From Erythrophleum ivorense (Eukaryota > Streptophyta > Magnoliopsida > Fabales > Fabaceae), in the NCBI GenBank assembly GCA_026724425.1, contig JAIUCV010000351.1:744001-808000 (forward strand): a stretch of 64,000 nt of DNA, written 5' to 3'. The translations under genes and the position numbers were made by a program. Positions 59,591-64,000 of the stretch are shown here, piece after piece. Every line of letters begins with the position of its first letter. Position 1 is the stretch's first letter. The notes under the pieces were generated by a model. It was not told the origin of the DNA. It saw only the letters and a program-made list of their open reading frames with translations, and searched no databases.

Positions 59591-59591
59591 A
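59546..59591. repeat. Compound (CT)n(CA)n microsatellite
   Basis: About 15 CT repeats run directly into about 8 CA repeats. Simple sequence repeat. Confidence 0.95.
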
Positions 59592-61756
59592 AAGAATCTT
59601 CCATTAGGTCAAAGGAACTTGTTCTTTCCAACATTACATGTTAAGGCACAAGTGACATGTCTGAGATTTTTTTCAAGCCTGCACTCTCATAGTTTTTGAA
59701 TCAATGTAGGGACTAGCCTAATAAGAGGCAAACAAGGACTATCCAAAAAACTAATCAAAAGGAGATTTCTATAAAAAAATATTGACTACCAATATGATCT
59801 CTTAGCCTGTTCTCTTTAAATAAAGAGGAGGTCCCACCCTTTTTTTCCCCCAAGATTAAATCATAGAAAGTAAATAAAAAAAAATTGATAGGTTCGACGG
59901 CAAAAATTTAGTAAAGCACAATAATTTTGGCCCATCTATCCTTTATTTTAATATTATCATCAAAAGTTTTTTTAAATATTTGTTTAACTTAAGTATTCTC
60001 TTTAAAGGATTCTGGGAGTGCATTTTTATATATTAGCTAAATACATTTAAAATTTCACCCTAACAACCAATAATTTAGTCCATCCTCTCTCTTAGATTTG
60101 AATGCTAAAGTTTAGGAATACAAAGTTTATAAAAGGATTGAGAAAGTGATAGTGACAAGTATTTTAATGATGTGATGTGATTACACCAAAGAGAAATAAA
60201 TGATATGACATGACTTCATATGGTCATATATTACGTACATTCAAAGTCTGCAAAAGTTGGATGCATTTGGAGGTCCCTATGTAAATACAAGAAGTTATTA
60301 TCATCTTATATTGCTGCATGAGAGTTTCAAAGACGCAACTTGAAATTAAAGTAAAATTAGTTTATCTTCGTTGAATTTGTCAATAAATACGTGAATCTTT
60401 TTTATTTTAAAATGTGTTATTTGTGTCGAGATTTGGGGGTTGGTAATTTTTTGTATGTATTTTAAAATTATGTTATCCTTATAAAGTTGTACTTGATTGA
60501 AAAAATTGTTAACTAAAACATTGAATTAAAATGGTGAAAATTGGGGAACAAATGCTAGCTATTTGATTAACAGTACATTTGATATTCCCAAAAATAATTT
60601 TTAAATTTAAAAAAATGCATAAATTTTACTGTCAACCTCTTCAGATAGATGCAAATAATATTCAAGGTTATTATATTATATAAGTGACTTGACATACATT
60701 AAAAGTGTATGTAAATATTTTTATTTATTTTTAAATAATTTATTAAAATAATTAATAATTAATAATTAATTTTTTAATATTTGTAAAAAAAAAAGAGATA
60801 ATAAAAATTTAAATAATTTTATAATTTTCTACTTTTCCTTTATACCAGCAGCTACCTCTTTATTACTTGGTGTTATATTTATTTTATATTTTTATTAACA
60901 TATATGATTTTCGGAGCAATGATAAAAAGGCCTTAAAGTCATATATGTTAGCACAACTAATTTTGGGACCAATAACTAAAAGGCTTCAAATTAGAATGGA
61001 CAAAATATTCATACCCATGATTATCGGTAAAATTTACTCACTTGATATAAGTATAAAAATGTTTATTAATATTTTATAGATTCGGATATGTATCTGACTT
61101 GTGTGATACTTACCCTGTCCTAGATTTATAGTATATATTTATATATTTATTTACATTTATGCATACATTTATAATATATATATTATAATTATTATAAAAA
61201 ATAAAGAAAAAATACAATGTAAATAGAATTTTATGCTTTTTGAATTATATTAATAATTATTTAAGACATTTATTTTTTGTTATAATTTTATATGAGCATG
61301 TTTTATGTAAATGAGTTTTCAATTTAAAAAAATATTGTTCATTTAAAATCCTTTCAAGATAAATAGATCAACCCGAAGATATAAAAATTCAAAGAAGATA
61401 ATTTTTTTTACTTACTAAATATGGGTTCATGAATAAAAATTATAGTACCTTACTAATATCCTATTTATGACCATCCTTACTCCAAAGCCATATATAATAA
61501 TATAGATATACAAAAAAAATCAAGGTTTTTTTTTAATTTTTTACTTGGTCTTTAATGCATCATTTAATGATTTTTTAAGCATCACCTAAAGAAAGTAAAT
61601 AATATATATTTTAAACATTTATAAGATTACAATTATTATTATTTTTTTATTGAGAATTCAAAGTTCTTGAAATTTTGGCTTAAAAATTATATTTGAGTGA
61701 GAAAGAGAGGCAGCTTCTTGGTGCCTTCAGCATTGGATGATCAAATTGAAATATAA

Positions 61757-61779
61757 TATATATATATATATATATATAT
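61757..61779. repeat. (TA)n microsatellite
   Basis: Uninterrupted TA run in intergenic DNA. Confidence 0.9.
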
Positions 61780-62500
61780 TAGAATGTTGGTTGCTAGAGA
61801 GCATATCTAGTTGTCAACAACTCAATTGCAGAGACAATATCACATTCTCTAATTCCATAATATTGATAATAAATTAAGATCTACACCTCACAAAGGAACA
61901 TAGCAACAAGCATTATTAAAAAATATTCAGACTAATTTATCACATAAATCAGTAAGAAAAGAAAAAAAAACAAAAACAAAACACAAGCATTTCAGAACAG
62001 CATTGAAGTGTCTGTCTACTGTTAGCACGGACCGTACGTACCATTAAATTTATTTCTCTTTTTTTTTGAATTTATATATTATTAATTATATATTTATTAT
62101 TATTATTTAATTAAAATATAATAAATATATAATTTTTTAATAAGATTTTAACAGTATATACATTTTATATATAACTGTATAGTGTTTTAATTAAACTTTA
62201 TATTTATTATTAAAAAATTATATAATAATCATATTTTGATACAAAAATTTAACAATAAAAATGATAAGATATAAAGAATTTCATGTAAATTTTGTTTATA
62301 TCAAATTTTTATTTTAATGAAAAAAATTAATTCATCCTTATCCGGCCAGCGCAATAGCTAGACTTCCGAGTATTGCTACGTGTATTTATTGGCCTTAACA
62401 TTTTTATAATGTTAGCACCAAAGAAAATGCCTTACAAGTGTACCAATGGAAACTCTTTCTTTTGTTGAAGGCTTCAATATCTTTTAAAAGAGACAAATAA

Positions 62501-62505
<5 letters not shown>

Positions 62506-62541
<36 letters not shown>
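62506..62541. repeat. (TA)n(CA)n microsatellite
   Basis: About 15 TA repeats are followed by a short CA run. A poly(T) run at 62586-62600 lies close by. Confidence 0.9.
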
Positions 62542-62542
<1 letters not shown>

Positions 62543-64000
62543 TTGGATGCGCTTTCCCTGCATAGGGACACACAAGGCCTGTTGTTTTTTTTTTTTTTTT
62601 TGAGTTTAGGATCTACCTGGATATATAAAAAGTATAATTAAAAAAATAAAAATTTAAATTATGAGAAAAATCATATTTCAAACACATAAAATTAAAATAT
62701 AATTTTCTCTTATAATTTTAATTTGTGGTCTTTTCAATTATAATTTTTCTTTTCTATATTAAATCATATAATCTAAATAGAAAGTCTTAAAAGACATTAG
62801 TACCCAGCATACAGGAGCATCTTTTAGCACAGGGGATACTGAAGCCAGTGAGATCCTTCAAAGTTGTAAGAAATGAGTTTTTTTTTTTTTGGGACAAGCG
62901 TAGCCTATTAACAAAATAGTTAGATTAAACCAATAAAAATTAACTATATAAATATGTTATGTAACTTTTCAATTTTACCTTTACCATATTTACATTTCCA
63001 ATATGCCATGTTTGAAAGTGGGATTTTCTTATAAAAAAATTATTAATACTCTCAAGCATAAACTCGTTTTTTTAAAAAAAATTGGTCATCTACAAAATAA
63101 TGTTCCAGTAATTTTTTAAAGCAACCTTTTCCGCAAAACATACAATTCCTTTGCAAACCTACTTGCTCCGGCCCAAAAGCAAACATTTTGTACATTAAGC
63201 TGCAGGAGTTAAGACAATCAATGGCCCATACCCATTATTAGGGCTCATTAAAGCCCATCTTTAGTGAGGACTAATACTCCCGTCATGATTTCTTACAGTT
63301 ACAATATGCTCCTCTCTTCTTATAGGGAAGCAATTTTTTTTCTTTTGTGGAAGCTTTTTCTCTTTCATGTAAGGGTTTTTGTTTTCTGGTGATTTCCTTA
63401 TATCTCACTCTTCAAATCTGGAAGAAAATTAAAGTGTGTCGCCTCTTTTAAAGATCTTCAATTTTTCTTCTTGTATTATATTGTTGCAGTTTTATATGCT
63501 GGTAAGAGTGCTGCATACTTTCTAATTTTGTGTTGTAACAAGGTGCTGCCTTTTTGTTTTTCTTATGTTATATATGGACCATAATAAAGTGTTTTGCCTC
63601 TTTGGTTTCATGGTGTATATGGGTTGATATGTGTTGCCTTTCATTTTTCACAATAATATATTTTCTCCTTTTTTTTAGAAGATCGAGTTAGACCCTTTTA
63701 TAATAATAATAATAATGCCAATAACCTCTTTTCATACTAAACTTTGCAACAGAGTTTGGTGTTGATATTAAAGCTTATTGATTGAATCACAAGACTGAAT
63801 TAGTCGAATTATGCAGAAGTACTAGCTGATCATTATATATAAAATAAGCACATTTATTATATTGGTTGAATGAGTCAACATTTTGACATAATGCAATTTT
63901 TATTTGGTATATTTACGCAGAATATTAAGTGTGTTTTGAATCTAACATTTATATTTGTTTATTCTTTGATGGGTAAGAAGGAGAGTAATTTAGGATGTAT

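Larger units (their letters stand above)
56703..64000. other. Right-end intergenic region, no gene recognised
   Basis: Mostly AT-rich with short, unsupported open frames (for example 56878-57087, 57697-57894, 58902-59108, 60867-61079). A GC-richer island at ~58795-59165 stands out. T-rich and pyrimidine tracts around 63290-63500 could be the 5' leader of a gene beyond the window, but no coding sequence begins here. Confidence 0.55.

Noticed and set aside
1..64000. tRNA, rRNA, CRISPR or organellar/viral insertions
   Set aside because: No cloverleaf-type gene, rRNA, spaced-repeat array or pararetroviral gene set was recognised on either strand by eye; a dedicated tRNA scan would be needed for certainty.

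Overview
The window is plant nuclear DNA from a eudicot. Intergenic DNA is very AT-rich, spliced genes have GT..AG introns, and retrotransposons, LINEs and MITEs lie between a few host genes. I cannot name the species. Five host genes look intact: three tandem L-type lectin receptor kinases (+ strand, starts at 14992, 25728 and 43606), one DUF688-family gene (- strand, 47080-47871), and a complete four-exon ETO1 ethylene-biosynthesis regulator (- strand, 49975-56284).

Layout. 1-14.9 kb has no intact gene. It holds small repeats, a ~2 kb imperfect palindrome (about 5.62-7.76 kb) interrupted by a MITE with a 9-bp target duplication, and a decayed MuDR-type transposase split by a 930-bp hAT-like element. 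14.9-46.1 kb is the lectin-receptor-kinase (LecRK) cluster, which expanded by tandem duplication; ~2 kb of upstream sequence is shared by all three copies. All copies have one intron at the same place in the lectin domain, and each has a W-box core about 35 bp upstream of a TATA-like motif. The spacers are full of transposons: a copia relic behind copy 1, a long-TIR element 5' of copy 2 that carries exons of a reticulon-like gene (a Pack-MULE-like capture), and behind copy 2 a Sirevirus-like copia relic into which a full-length ~6 kb L1-type LINE inserted. That block is bracketed by a segment present once inverted and a second segment present in direct orientation.

46.1-56.7 kb is the gene-bearing right part, with DUF688 and ETO1 on the same strand. 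ETO1 intron 1 carries a 461-bp MITE with a perfect 8-bp target duplication. 56.7-64 kb is intergenic with microsatellites and no recognisable gene.

Function. The LecRKs are class VI-like plasma-membrane kinases (family knowledge: immune priming and ABA responses). ETO1 is the BTB-TPR adaptor that sends type-2 ACC synthases to CUL3-dependent degradation. Nothing in the sequence links the two loci functionally. The most novel item is the transposon-borne, antisense reticulon fragment 2.2 kb upstream of LecRK copy 2. Mosaic similarity among the three LecRKs also suggests gene conversion in the kinase half.
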